From Flavipsychrobacter sp. (lineage in GTDB: Bacteria > Bacteroidota > Bacteroidia > Chitinophagales > Chitinophagaceae), in the NCBI GenBank assembly GCA_016787265.1, contig JAEUVF010000017.1, forward strand, positions 1 through 64,000: a DNA stretch of 64,000 bases, read 5' to 3'. The position numbers and the translations under genes were made by a program. This document shows positions 24,787 through 34,044 of the stretch, piece by piece. The notes under the pieces were generated by a model. It made no database searches. It saw only the letters and a program-made list of their open reading frames with translations, and was not told the DNA's origin. How positions within the stretch are numbered: position 1 is the stretch's first letter; every line of letters begins with the position of its first letter.

Positions 24787-26238
24787 ATGCGGCAAATGAA
24801 AAAACTGGGAATTTTAGTCGGATTGATAGTGCTGGTTGTTGGAGTTGTTTTGGTGGGTAAAACACTTACGCACCCTTTTGCTAAGTTATCAGCGGAGCAG
24901 CCGGAGCCTGTAAAAGTGCCCGTATCAGAGCAGAGTGTGAAACGATTTGCAACCGGTCTTCAATATAATACGGTGAGTTATATCGACAGTGCTGCAAATC
25001 CCTTTCCGGTGTATGACTCTTTCCGGCTTTATTTAAGAGAAGTCTATCCAAGAGTGTTTAGTAAGTTGAAGGATACCCTGATTAATGGGCATCAGGTTCT
25101 ATTGGTATGGAAAGGCAGCAACCCCTCGTTGAAGCCCCTGCTATTTATGAGTCACTATGATGTAGTAGCACCCGGTGGCCATGAGCACGATAAGGATGCG
25201 ATTGGACAGAATATGTTTGATATGTCGGAGGATCCTGCACCGCTGCCAACAGAAGAATTCAACAAATGGAATTATCCTCCTTTTTCCGGTGCGGTTACGG
25301 AGGGGCGGATTCATGGGAGAGGTGCTATCGATATGAAAGGGGTGGTATTTGCTTTATTAGAGTCTGTTGATACCTTACTGGCCCAGCAATTTGTACCACA
25401 GCGGGATATTTATATTGCTCTGGATCCGGATGAAGAAGTGGGTGGTTTACGGGGTGCTGCACACCTGGCTGCTTACTTAAAAAATCAGGGAATTCGCTTC
25501 GAAACCATTTATGATGAAGGAGGAATAGTTGCAAGTCCGGGTACCGCGGAAGGTATCAATCAAAACATTGCGTTTGTAGGAATTGCGGAAAAAGGGGTGG
25601 TGGGCTTTCGGATCAAAGTAAAGGGAACAGGTGGTCATTCGTCCATGCCTCCTTTACAAACAGCTGCAGGAAGGGCTGCTATTATTATGCAGCGACTCGA
25701 AAACAACCAGCTACCCCAACGCATGATTAAACCTACTGCAGATTTTATGAATATTGCCGGAGCAGGTATGGGCTTTGCTGGTCGTATGGCAATTGCCAAC
25801 CAATGGTTGTTCCAGGGAATGTTATTCAAGCAGATGGCTAAAACGCCGCAGGCCAATGCCCTTTCCAGAACAACAACGGCGATCACCCAGTTGAAAGGTA
25901 GCGATGGCAATAATGTGCTGGCTCCTGTAGTGGAAGTGGTGATCAACTTTAGGATCTTACCCGGAGAAACTTCCCAGGATGTGTTGACGCATATAAAAAA
26001 AGCCTGTGAAGGATTTGAGGTAGAAATTGATGCACCAAGAATACCGGTTGAGCCCTCCAATGTATCACCCACTGATGGAAGGGGGTATGATATTATTCAG
26101 GAGGCTGTGGGCCAATTGTATCCCGGAACACTGGTGACACCTTATCTCACCATTGGCGCAACGGATTGTAAACATATGGGCGAGCTGAGTGATCGTATCT
26201 ATCGGTTTATGCCGGTATTGCTGAATCCATTTGAATAG
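24787..26238 (+). CDS. M20-family metallopeptidase, C-terminus cut short by an in-frame TAG
   Basis: A 483-residue protein with an N-terminal membrane anchor or signal (LGILVGLIVLVVGVVLVG) and the M20 zinc-peptidase fold of the carboxypeptidase S / PM20D1 group. Motifs are LMFMSHYDVVAPGG near residue 117, GRGAIDMKG near 177, DPDEEVGG near 213 and IGATDCKHMG near 457. The frame ends at TAG 26236-26238, but the same frame continues for 32 more codons (IHNFNEYMSIDNYGRM and onward) to TAA 26335-26337. Those codons match the usual family C-terminus, so the gene has probably suffered a nonsense mutation. The zinc ligands are upstream of it. Confidence 0.8.
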   Translation: MRQMKKLGILVGLIVLVVGVVLVGKTLTHPFAKLSAEQPEPVKVPVSEQSVKRFATGLQYNTVSYIDSAANPFPVYDSFRLYLREVYPRVFSKLKDTLINGHQVLLVWKGSNPSLKPLLFMSHYDVVAPGGHEHDKDAIGQNMFDMSEDPAPLPTEEFNKWNYPPFSGAVTEGRIHGRGAIDMKGVVFALLESVDTLLAQQFVPQRDIYIALDPDEEVGGLRGAAHLAAYLKNQGIRFETIYDEGGIVASPGTAEGINQNIAFVGIAEKGVVGFRIKVKGTGGHSSMPPLQTAAGRAAIIMQRLENNQLPQRMIKPTADFMNIAGAGMGFAGRMAIANQWLFQGMLFKQMAKTPQANALSRTTTAITQLKGSDGNNVLAPVVEVVINFRILPGETSQDVLTHIKKACEGFEVEIDAPRIPVEPSNVSPTDGRGYDIIQEAVGQLYPGTLVTPYLTIGATDCKHMGELSDRIYRFMPVLLNPFE

Positions 26239-26341
26239 CGCAGCATTCACAATTTCAATGAGTACATGAGCATTGATAATTATGGCCGGATGATATCTTA
26301 TTACAGTTATTTAATGCAGCAGTTTGATAAGAAGTAAGGTT

Positions 26342-27631
26342 TCACAACTCTGCCAGGCATTCTCCTGTCGCCTGAATCGTTTTATCCAGATCTTCCTTAG
26401 TCAGCGCATTGTTCAGGAACCAGCTTTCAAATGCAGAGGGTGGCAGGTAAATGCCGCGGTTTAGCATGGCATGAAAGTATTTCGCGAAGCGTGCATTGTT
26501 GGCTGCACCGGCACTGGCGAAATCGGTAATTGCATGTTCGCTGAAATGGATGCTGATCATGCTTCCCAATTGGTTGATCACATAAGGCTGTCCCCATGCT
26601 GCCAGCACTTCATCCAGCCCTTTCTTCAGGTAGAGCGTTTTTTCTTCCAGTTCTTTATAAATGCCTGGATTCGATTTCAATTCTGATAAGAGGGTATACC
26701 CTGCAATCATCGCAATGGGATTACCACTCAGGGTGCCTGCCTGGTAAACAGAACCCAGCGGAGCCACCACTTGCATGATTTCTTTTTTACCTCCGAATGC
26801 ACCTACCGGCATACCGGCACCAATTACTTTACCATAGGTTACGAGGTCGGCGTCCACCTTCAGCAATTCTTGCGCACCACCCGGTGCCAGGCGAAATCCG
26901 GTCATCACTTCATCAAAGATCAACAGGATACCTTCCTGGTCACAAATAGCACGCAATCCTTCCAGGAAGCCCGGAGCTGGCAGGATACAGCCCATATTAC
27001 CGGCTACCGGCTCTACAATAATTGCTGCAATCTCACCTTTATGGTTAGCCGCTAATTGATGCACCGCCTCCAGGTCATTATAGGCACAGGTCAATGTATC
27101 GGCGCTTACTCCCGCTGTTACTCCCGGTACAGATTGAATATTGAAAGTAGCCACTCCACTTCCGGCTTTAACGAGAAAAGAATCCGCATGACCATGATAA
27201 CAACCTTCAAATTTGATGATCTTGTTTCGTCCGGTATAGCCCCGCGCCACGCGAATGGCACTCATACAGGCTTCAGTTCCACTGCTCACCATGCGGATCA
27301 GGTCCACATTGGGTGCCATGGATTTGATCAGCTCTGCCATTTTGATCTCCAGCTCTGTCGGCGCACCATATGAAGTTGAATAGGCCGCATATTCCTGGAT
27401 GGCTTTCACCACCGGCTCATATGCATGTCCCAATATCATGGGTCCCCAGGAAGCGATATAATCGATGTACTGATTCCCGTCCACATCATACAAATAAGCG
27501 CCTTTTGCTTTCTGCATAAAGAGGGGAGTACCTCCTACGCTTTTAAAGGCACGTACAGGAGAGTTGACACCTCCGGGAATGGATTCCTGGGCTCGGGAGA
27601 ATAGTGCTTTGCTGACAGATATGTTGTTCAT
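26342..27631 (-). CDS. hemL: Glutamate-1-semialdehyde 2,1-aminomutase HemL
   Basis: A 429-residue PLP-dependent aminomutase that makes 5-aminolevulinate. It has GGVNSPVRAFKSVGG at the start, MVSSGTEACMSAIRVARG near 115, and the PLP lysine in TYGKVIGAGMPVGAFGG near 265. The length is standard. It is the last gene of the minus-strand heme operon, 12 bp after the YciI gene, and works directly after HemA in the C5 pathway. Confidence 0.96.
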   Translation of the reverse strand: MNNISVSKALFSRAQESIPGGVNSPVRAFKSVGGTPLFMQKAKGAYLYDVDGNQYIDYIASWGPMILGHAYEPVVKAIQEYAAYSTSYGAPTELEIKMAELIKSMAPNVDLIRMVSSGTEACMSAIRVARGYTGRNKIIKFEGCYHGHADSFLVKAGSGVATFNIQSVPGVTAGVSADTLTCAYNDLEAVHQLAANHKGEIAAIIVEPVAGNMGCILPAPGFLEGLRAICDQEGILLIFDEVMTGFRLAPGGAQELLKVDADLVTYGKVIGAGMPVGAFGGKKEIMQVVAPLGSVYQAGTLSGNPIAMIAGYTLLSELKSNPGIYKELEEKTLYLKKGLDEVLAAWGQPYVINQLGSMISIHFSEHAITDFASAGAANNARFAKYFHAMLNRGIYLPPSAFESWFLNNALTKEDLDKTIQATGECLAEL

Positions 27632-27643
27632 GCTGCTGGAATA

Positions 27644-27937
27644 TTATTCATCACCCGCGAAATTATCGTAGGCTTTAATTTTTTTGGTTGCTTTGAATTC
27701 GATGATGCGGTAGGTCGCCAATCCCCTTGTATTGAAGGGATCCTCTGCTATGATCTTTTCCACTTCCAGCTTACTTGCTGCCTTTACAAAGATCAGTCCG
27801 CCATCCCTTGGCTCTTTTCTGCCGGATGCCAGGAATTGCCCGGAACGATAGTGTTTGTCGAGGTACTCAATATGATCCGCCATGTTGGCGTCAATTTCGC
27901 TTACAGGTACCTGGTAGTTGAGTTCGATAATAAACAT
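27644..27937 (-). CDS. YciI-family protein
   Basis: A 97-residue YciI-like protein with a ferredoxin-like fold: HIEYLDKHYRSGQFLASGRK, then GGLIFVKAASKLEVEKIIAEDPF. Family members are small dimeric proteins with a conserved His/Asp pair and mostly unknown function. It lies within the heme operon between hemB (30 bp upstream) and hemL (12 bp downstream), which suggests co-expression, not necessarily a role in heme synthesis. Confidence 0.85.
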   Translation of the reverse strand: MFIIELNYQVPVSEIDANMADHIEYLDKHYRSGQFLASGRKEPRDGGLIFVKAASKLEVEKIIAEDPFNTRGLATYRIIEFKATKKIKAYDNFAGDE

Positions 27938-27967
27938 AGGATCTTATTCAAAAGTTTAGTAATCGGT

Positions 27968-28942
27968 TTAACCAATCAACCTCACTGCGTCTTTTGCAAA
28001 ATAGGTGGCTATCAAATCCGCGCCTGCCCGTTTGATGGAGGTCAGGGTTTCCAGGATTGCTTTGTCTTCATTGATCCAGCCCATTTTTGCCGCCGCTTTG
28101 ATCATGGCATACTCTCCACTGATATTGTAGGCACTAACAGGTACGGACACACTGTTTTTTACTTCCCGGATAATATCCAGGTAAGCCAGTGCCGGTTTTA
28201 CCATCACGATATCGGCGCCTTCTTCCACATCCATCAGGGTTTCCTTCACCGCTTCTATTCGGTTGGCATAATCCATCTGATAGGTTTTTTTGTCGCCAAA
28301 TCCAGGCGCACTGTCCAGCGCATCTCTGAAGGGGCCATAAAAACAACTGGCATATTTGGCACTGTAACTCATGATGCCGGTATTGATAAATCCTTCTGCT
28401 TCCAGTCCCTTTCGGATAGCGCCAATCCGGCCATCCATCATATCAGAGGGAGCCACAAAATCTGCACCGGCCCTTGCATGCGAGATACTCATTTTCACGA
28501 GGGCTTCTACAGTTGGATCATTTACAATCTGTCCATATTCCACGATGCCATCATGCCCGAAAGAGGAATATGGATCCAGCGCTACGTCGGTCATCACCAG
28601 CATTTCAGGCACCGTGTCTTTAATAGCTTTTACAGCGCGCTGCATGAGTCCGTCCGGGTTCCAGGCTTCCTTTCCTGTATTGTCTTTCCATTCGTCTTTA
28701 CACTTGATAAAAAGCAATACTGATTTCAGGCCCATCTGCCACAATTCCTTTACTTCAGCTACTGTCAGGTCCAGTGTGTTTCTGTAATACCCTGGCATGG
28801 AAGGAATTTCAATGCGGGTATTTTCTCCTTCATCGATGAAGAGAGGAACTATAAAATCATCGGGACTCAATCTGGTTTCTGCCACCATAGAACGGATGGC
28901 AGCTGACTGACGGAGTATGCGGTTTCTTCTTTGCAGGATCAT
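27968..28942 (-). CDS. hemB: Delta-aminolevulinic acid dehydratase HemB
   Basis: A 324-residue porphobilinogen synthase. It has the N-terminal RRNRILRQSAAIRSM, the catalytic lysines in MSYSAKYASCFYGPFRDA and MVKPALAYLDI, and the metal site region VMTDVALDPYSSFGHDG. The cysteine triad of zinc-dependent enzymes is replaced by the Ala/Asp type (DVALDPYSSFGHDG), as in magnesium-dependent HemB. It follows hemF by 16 bp. Confidence 0.96.
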   Translation of the reverse strand: MILQRRNRILRQSAAIRSMVAETRLSPDDFIVPLFIDEGENTRIEIPSMPGYYRNTLDLTVAEVKELWQMGLKSVLLFIKCKDEWKDNTGKEAWNPDGLMQRAVKAIKDTVPEMLVMTDVALDPYSSFGHDGIVEYGQIVNDPTVEALVKMSISHARAGADFVAPSDMMDGRIGAIRKGLEAEGFINTGIMSYSAKYASCFYGPFRDALDSAPGFGDKKTYQMDYANRIEAVKETLMDVEEGADIVMVKPALAYLDIIREVKNSVSVPVSAYNISGEYAMIKAAAKMGWINEDKAILETLTSIKRAGADLIATYFAKDAVRLIG

Positions 28943-28958
28943 CGTTTATACTTTAGTG

Positions 28959-29867
28959 TTACACCCAGTCTACCGGATGCAAACAGGCTTGTAATAATTT
29001 GTCTTCTTCCGAACCGGGTACAGGCTGGTAATTGTATTCGAAGCGTACGGTCGGTGGCAGGCTCATCAGGATACTTTCGATCCGCCCGTTGGTTTTTAAT
29101 CCGAATAGTGTACCACGATCGTGTACCAGGTTGAATTCGGTATAACGGCCTCTGCGAATTTCCTGCCAGTGTTTCTGCTCGGGTGTAAAGTTCGTGTTCT
29201 TTCTTTTCTCCACCAGCGGAATATAGGCTTCCATGAAGGCATCGCCACAGGATTGCGCGAAGGCCAGCCACCAGTCGGCATCTCTTTCTGCAGTGGGTCG
29301 TTGGTAATCGTAAAAGATACCACCAATGCCTCTTCTTTCCTTATTGCGATGCCAATTCACAAAGTACTCATCGCATACTTTTTTGAAAGCAGGATAGAAG
29401 CTCTCATCAAATTTATCGCAGGCATTTTTATAGGTCTGATGAAAATGCCTGGCATCTTCTTCAAACAGGTAAAAAGGCGTTAAATCAGTGCCGCCACCAA
29501 ACCAGCGATCCATTACTTCTCCTGCTTCATTGTACAGTTCAAACATGCGGTAATTACAATGCACGGTTGGTACAAATGGATTGTAGGGATGAATCACCAG
29601 GCTTAATCCACAGGCAAACCAACTGTGACCATTGATCTTGAGTTGGGTGCGCATCGCATCTGTTACTTCGCCAAATACTACAGAGGTATTCACGCCTCCT
29701 TTTTCAATTACATTGCCATTGGCGATCACCCTGGTTTTACCACCACCACCTTCAGGTCTTTCCCACTGGTCTTCCACGAAGCTGGCTTTGCCATCTGCGG
29801 CTTCGAGTGCAGCACAGATTCTGTTCTGCAGATCGTGGATATAAGCTATGAACTTGTCCTTAAACAT
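28959..29867 (-). CDS. hemF: Oxygen-dependent coproporphyrinogen III oxidase HemF
   Basis: A 302-residue HemF with the family blocks WERPEGGGGKTRVI, NYRMFELY, WFGGGTDLTPFYLFEEDA, FHQTYKNACDKF, RRGIGGIFYDY and RRGRYTEFNLVHDRGT. It decarboxylates coproporphyrinogen III using O2. Its start overlaps the hemE end by 8 bp. The oxygen-independent isoenzyme HemN is encoded further right, so both aerobic and low-oxygen routes exist. Confidence 0.96.
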   Translation of the reverse strand: MFKDKFIAYIHDLQNRICAALEAADGKASFVEDQWERPEGGGGKTRVIANGNVIEKGGVNTSVVFGEVTDAMRTQLKINGHSWFACGLSLVIHPYNPFVPTVHCNYRMFELYNEAGEVMDRWFGGGTDLTPFYLFEEDARHFHQTYKNACDKFDESFYPAFKKVCDEYFVNWHRNKERRGIGGIFYDYQRPTAERDADWWLAFAQSCGDAFMEAYIPLVEKRKNTNFTPEQKHWQEIRRGRYTEFNLVHDRGTLFGLKTNGRIESILMSLPPTVRFEYNYQPVPGSEEDKLLQACLHPVDWV

Positions 29868-30894
29868 GATGACGAAACTCTTTTACCGTATCAACAAATG
29901 CACGTGCATGATCTACCGGAACATTGGGCAGGATACCATGACCGAGATTCGCGATATGTCTGCCCGGACCGAAATCTATCAGCATTTTTTTCACTGCTTT
30001 CTGGATTTCGGGTATGGGTCCCAGTAATTTGGCCGGATCAAAATTGCCCTGCAGGGTTACGTTGTTTCCAGCAAACTGTCGCGCCATGGCGGGTTTGATA
30101 CACCAGTCGATTCCTAATCCGTGTGCTCCTGTTGCTGCCATTTCTTCCAGTGCAAACCAGGCGCCTTTTGCAAAAATGATAGTAGGTACTTCGTCTTTCA
30201 AGGCGGCCACAATCTGGCGGATATATTGCAGGGAGAAGGTTTCGAAATCATCCGGACTCAGCAATCCACCCCAGCTATCGAAAATCTGAAGCAGGTCTGC
30301 ACCGGCTTTTACCTGGCCTTTAAGGTAGGCGATGGTAGTATCGGTGATCATCTGCAATAACTGATGTGCTGTTTCCGGTTGTGCATAACAGAAAGCTTTG
30401 GCTTCATCAAAAGTCTTGCTGCCTTTACCCTGTACCATATAACAAAGCAGTGTCCAGGGAGCACCTGCAAATCCAATCAATGGCACGCGGTCATTCAATT
30501 CTTTTTTGATTAGTTTGATCGCATCAAACACAAAATTCAGGCGATCATTTACATCGGGCACGCCTACCCGCTTTAAGTCGGCAATATTTTTAATGGGGTC
30601 GGGCAAAAATGGACCCTTGCTTTCAATCAATTGTACTTCCAATCCCATTGCCTGGGGAACTACCAGGATGTCAGAGAACAGAATGGCGGCATCCACCCCA
30701 ACAATATCAATGGGCTGTAGGGTGATTTCACAAGCCAGCTCAGGTGTCTGGCAACGTTCGAAAAAGCCATACTTCTCACGCAGCACCATGTACTCAGGGA
30801 GATAGCGACCTGCCTGGCGCATCATCCACACAGGTGTTCTTTCCGTTTTTTCTCCTCTCAGGGTACGCAGAATGAGATCGTTTTGTAGCGACAT
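29860..30894 (-). CDS. hemE: Uroporphyrinogen decarboxylase HemE
   Basis: A 344-residue HemE with the signature PVWMMRQAGRYLPEY at residues 22-36, ILFSDILVVPQAMG near 70 and GFAGAPWTLLCYMV near 138, ending HARAFVDTVKEF. It converts uroporphyrinogen III to coproporphyrinogen III. The gene is 19 bp downstream of hemD and overlaps hemF. Confidence 0.96.
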   Translation of the reverse strand: MSLQNDLILRTLRGEKTERTPVWMMRQAGRYLPEYMVLREKYGFFERCQTPELACEITLQPIDIVGVDAAILFSDILVVPQAMGLEVQLIESKGPFLPDPIKNIADLKRVGVPDVNDRLNFVFDAIKLIKKELNDRVPLIGFAGAPWTLLCYMVQGKGSKTFDEAKAFCYAQPETAHQLLQMITDTTIAYLKGQVKAGADLLQIFDSWGGLLSPDDFETFSLQYIRQIVAALKDEVPTIIFAKGAWFALEEMAATGAHGLGIDWCIKPAMARQFAGNNVTLQGNFDPAKLLGPIPEIQKAVKKMLIDFGPGRHIANLGHGILPNVPVDHARAFVDTVKEFRHHV

Positions 30895-30913
30895 ATAGTG
30901 TACTTGTTTTTTA

Positions 30914-31633
30914 TCAGTTCAGTGCGAGGATATCAATGGCTTTTTTTGCCAGTCCCTCTTTTCCCGGTTTATCGGCCAGGATTATTTTATTGGAACAGAA
31001 TTTTCGGATAGTGGTGGCTGTTGTATCACCAATTGCAAACACCAGGGTGCGGGGTTCGAGTTTGTTGTTGACAAAGAAACTCTCAACAGCAGACGGACTG
31101 TAAAACAACACTCCAGCAATAGATTCGTTCAGTTTGTGGTGAATGGGAATGGTTTCATAAACTACGATCTCGGTAACCAGGATGCCCGCAGCAAAAAGCA
31201 TATCCGGTAATTCAGGGCGACGTTGATCACCACAGAAAAAAACCACTTCATCCGACAGTTCATCTTCAATGATACGATCAGCTAAAGCAACCGCATTGTC
31301 TGCAGTACCGATGATGCGATCTTCACCAAAGTATTTTTCAATCAGGGATTTGGTTGTTTGGCCGATGCAATAGATCTGCCAGTCGGGTTGCTGGTCCTGC
31401 ATGATCTCTACTACCGATTCAACGGCATTCATGCTGGTGAAAACAACTGTGGTACTCATGAGCAGGGCTGCCTGAATTTCTTCAATGATTTCAGCCGTAT
31501 GAATCGGTGCGGTATCTATGAAAGAAAGAGTGCTGATCTCAACACCTCTTTTTTTTGCTTCGAGGATGGTGGCATCTGCCAGCGGCCTGGTAGTTAATAA
31601 GCGGGGCAATATGGTGTGGGTATCAATTGCCAT
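30914..31633 (-). CDS. hemD: Uroporphyrinogen-III synthase HemD
   Basis: A 239-residue two-lobed HemD-type protein. Sequence conservation in this family is low, but LLTTRPLADATILEAKKRGVE at the start, VVFTSMNAVESV near 83, YCIGQTTKSLIEKYF near 111 and VLFYSPSAVESFF near 176 are the family signposts. Its position between hemC and hemE supports it. The start overlaps the hemC end by 11 bp. Confidence 0.88.
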   Translation of the reverse strand: MAIDTHTILPRLLTTRPLADATILEAKKRGVEISTLSFIDTAPIHTAEIIEEIQAALLMSTTVVFTSMNAVESVVEIMQDQQPDWQIYCIGQTTKSLIEKYFGEDRIIGTADNAVALADRIIEDELSDEVVFFCGDQRRPELPDMLFAAGILVTEIVVYETIPIHHKLNESIAGVLFYSPSAVESFFVNNKLEPRTLVFAIGDTTATTIRKFCSNKIILADKPGKEGLAKKAIDILALN

Positions 31634-32570
31634 TTTTTATAGTTGCAACAATTTTATCGGCACCTTGTTCAAGTAATTCTGTGGCTGCTCTTGTGCCCAG
31701 TTCACGAGCATGCTCAAGCGCAATGGTTTTTTCAATCGCCAGATGAGCTTCGCCATCCAGTGAAAAAATATTTCCGCGGAAGCGGACCATACGAACGGAG
31801 TTGCCTTCTTTATCCAGTGTTTGTTCAATTTCCGCAAGTGCGCTGATTGGCGTAGAACAGCCACCCATCAGGGTTTTCAGGAAATCGCGTTCAATGTTGG
31901 CACAGAGCGCGGTATCCGGATCATTCAATAAAGCGCAGGCTTCATAAGTAGTTGTATCAGCTTCCCGGCAAACCACGAGGATGGCACCCTGTGCAGGCGC
32001 GGGTAACATCCAGTCGAGTTCAATAGCAGATTCAGGCCGGAGGTTTATACGTTCCAATCCGGCTGCAGCGAAAATGGCGCCATCCCAATCTTCTTCTGAT
32101 AATTTACGCAGGCGGGTATTGACATTACCACGCAGGTTGGTGATGCGATGGTGGGGGTATCTGTTCAGCCATTGTGCTTTTCTGCGAATGCTGCTGGTGG
32201 CAATTAAACCGGAGTAGGCGGCATCGGAAAGAAATTCTGTTCCATTTTTGGGAACCAGTAAATCCTTGTGACTGGCTCTTGGTAAAACGGCAGCAGCAAC
32301 AATACCCTGTGCCATTTGGGTAGGTACATCTTTCATGGAATGTACTACTAAATCAAAGCGGTCACTCAGCAAGGCGCTGTCAAGTGTTTTGGTGAATACG
32401 CCTTGTACACCCATGGCATAGAGGGGAGTAACGAGATCGATATCACCATCTGATTTCAGGGGAACCAATTCGGTTTGAAATCCTTTTGCTTTGAGCAGGG
32501 ACTGTACTAATGTAGCCTGCCAGACAGCCAACTGGCTGTCTCTCGTTCCGATTCTGATAATCTTGTTCAT
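31623..32570 (-). CDS. hemC: Hydroxymethylbilane synthase HemC
   Basis: About 315 residues, with IRIGTRDSQLAVWQA at the start, HSMKDVPTQM near 82 and the dipyrromethane-cofactor cysteine in LMGGCSTPISALA near 240. It polymerises four porphobilinogens. I place the start at the ATG at 32568-32570, one base after the hemA stop; an upstream GTG at 32582 would add four residues inside hemA. It overlaps hemD. Confidence 0.95.
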   Translation of the reverse strand: MNKIIRIGTRDSQLAVWQATLVQSLLKAKGFQTELVPLKSDGDIDLVTPLYAMGVQGVFTKTLDSALLSDRFDLVVHSMKDVPTQMAQGIVAAAVLPRASHKDLLVPKNGTEFLSDAAYSGLIATSSIRRKAQWLNRYPHHRITNLRGNVNTRLRKLSEEDWDGAIFAAAGLERINLRPESAIELDWMLPAPAQGAILVVCREADTTTYEACALLNDPDTALCANIERDFLKTLMGGCSTPISALAEIEQTLDKEGNSVRMVRFRGNIFSLDGEAHLAIEKTIALEHARELGTRAATELLEQGADKIVATIKNGN

Positions 32571-32571
32571 G

Positions 32572-33825
32572 TTAATTGGCACCGAAGGCCATGAAATCGT
32601 TAATCGCTTCCAGGTAATGACAACCGCGCTGGTTTTTGACCCGCATTTTGGCTGCCATGGTGTTCAGCACTTTCTGAATCCGGGTTGCGGCTTCTTCGGT
32701 GTTGGCAAAGGTAGTAGTATAAACCCATTGAGGGTGCTGTGCATCAGCGCTCAGGGTGTTTACGTGAATTTCTTCCAGTTTGAGTTTTACCTGTCCCAGT
32801 ACCGCCAGTTGCTTGCGCATTTTGCACCAGTCGTAAAACTCACCGCTTTGTTCAGCAATCAGCGCAAGTGCTTTGGGCACTTCTGCCTGGCGCTTCAGCA
32901 GGGTCTCATCTTTTATGCGGGAAAGCTGGTCAACATTCAGGAGTTCCTTTCCTTCCACCTCACTCACTTCAGGAGCCACATTATTCGGGATGGACAGGTC
33001 AATGATCCATTGTTGTGTGCCGGGTTTCAGGTGTTCGGGGCGAATAATTGCTTCCGCGGCATTGGAGGCAACAATAATAATATCGGTTTCAGCAACTGTT
33101 TGTGCCAGGAAGCTGGCGGGTAATGCAGCCAGTTCAAGCTCTTTCGCGAGTTGCTCTGCTTTTTCGTGGGTGCGGTTCATCAAGGTAATGTTGGTGCATC
33201 CCAGGTAATCGATCAGGTTTTTGCAGGTATTGCGACCGATTTTACCAGTCCCAATCAGCAGCACAGATTTATTGGCCACATCGGGTACCCGGTCTTTCAG
33301 GTACTGAATCGCGGCAAAGGAAACAGACACGGAGCCACTGCTCAGGGCTGTTTGATTTTTAATCAGTTTGGAAGTTGCCAACACCTGGTTGAAAAGGCGT
33401 TCGATAAAAGGACCGATGGCAGCTTTTTCCTTGGCGTATTTGATGGCGATCTTGATTTGTCCAACAATTTCATAGTCGCCCAGGATTTGTGAATCAAGTC
33501 CGGCTGCCACCTGGAACAGATGTTGTACCGCAGTTTCAGCGCGATACAGATAAGCAAATTGTTTGAATTCTTCTTCCGATTGCCCGGTAGCTTCACAGAT
33601 CAGGGTGATCAGGGCATCCAATTCAGGGGCGATGGCATAAATTTCGGTGCGATTACAGGTAGATAAAACGAAGAGTTCAGCAATACCGCGGGTTTTTGCC
33701 TGATCCAGAATCCAATCGTATTGTTCCTGGCTGATGGCGAAACGACTTCTTACGGCAGAATCAGATTTTTTATAACTGAGCCCAACCACAAAAAAATGCT
33801 GCAAATCTTTCGGATAATCTCCCAT
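32572..33825 (-). CDS. hemA: Glutamyl-tRNA reductase HemA
   Basis: A 417-residue reductase for the first committed step of C5 heme synthesis. The N-terminal catalytic segment has LSTCNRTEIYAI, with the nucleophilic Cys near residue 57. The NADPH domain contains LLIGTGKIGRNTCKNL near 190 and NRTHEKAEQLAKEL. It is the first gene of the minus-strand heme operon, so the promoter lies in the 33,826-34,044 gap shared with divergent hemH. A C-terminal dimerisation domain is present. Confidence 0.94.
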   Translation of the reverse strand: MGDYPKDLQHFFVVGLSYKKSDSAVRSRFAISQEQYDWILDQAKTRGIAELFVLSTCNRTEIYAIAPELDALITLICEATGQSEEEFKQFAYLYRAETAVQHLFQVAAGLDSQILGDYEIVGQIKIAIKYAKEKAAIGPFIERLFNQVLATSKLIKNQTALSSGSVSVSFAAIQYLKDRVPDVANKSVLLIGTGKIGRNTCKNLIDYLGCTNITLMNRTHEKAEQLAKELELAALPASFLAQTVAETDIIIVASNAAEAIIRPEHLKPGTQQWIIDLSIPNNVAPEVSEVEGKELLNVDQLSRIKDETLLKRQAEVPKALALIAEQSGEFYDWCKMRKQLAVLGQVKLKLEEIHVNTLSADAQHPQWVYTTTFANTEEAATRIQKVLNTMAAKMRVKNQRGCHYLEAINDFMAFGAN

Positions 33826-34044
33826 AGTATTCTCACAAATTCCAGTGCAAAAATAACCTGCGGTAATTGATTTCCCGAGTGCATACTGTCAGTGAATTGT
33901 CATATTCCATGATAAATGCCGGTTTTGTTGGATCATTTGTACCTAATAACGAATGAATTGTGTTTTTTATGCATGTGATCAGGGCAGGTTTTTTTCTGCA
34001 ACTTTGTGTCCTGAAACTTGTTATTTACATCAAATTTCCCCTCA
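33826..34044. promoter_or_regulatory. Divergent hemA / hemH promoter region
   Basis: About 220 AT-rich bases between the divergent hemA and hemH starts. On the plus strand, GCAACTTTG at about 33,999-34,007 resembles the Bacteroidota -7 element TAnnTTTG. I could not find a perfect -33 partner, and no regulator site is clear. Divergent promoters are implied by the gene layout. Confidence 0.4.

Noticed and set aside
27836..28723. 295-residue open frame opposite hemB
   Set aside because: Entirely antisense to hemB and yciI, both with full family motifs; composition is that of a reverse-strand shadow.
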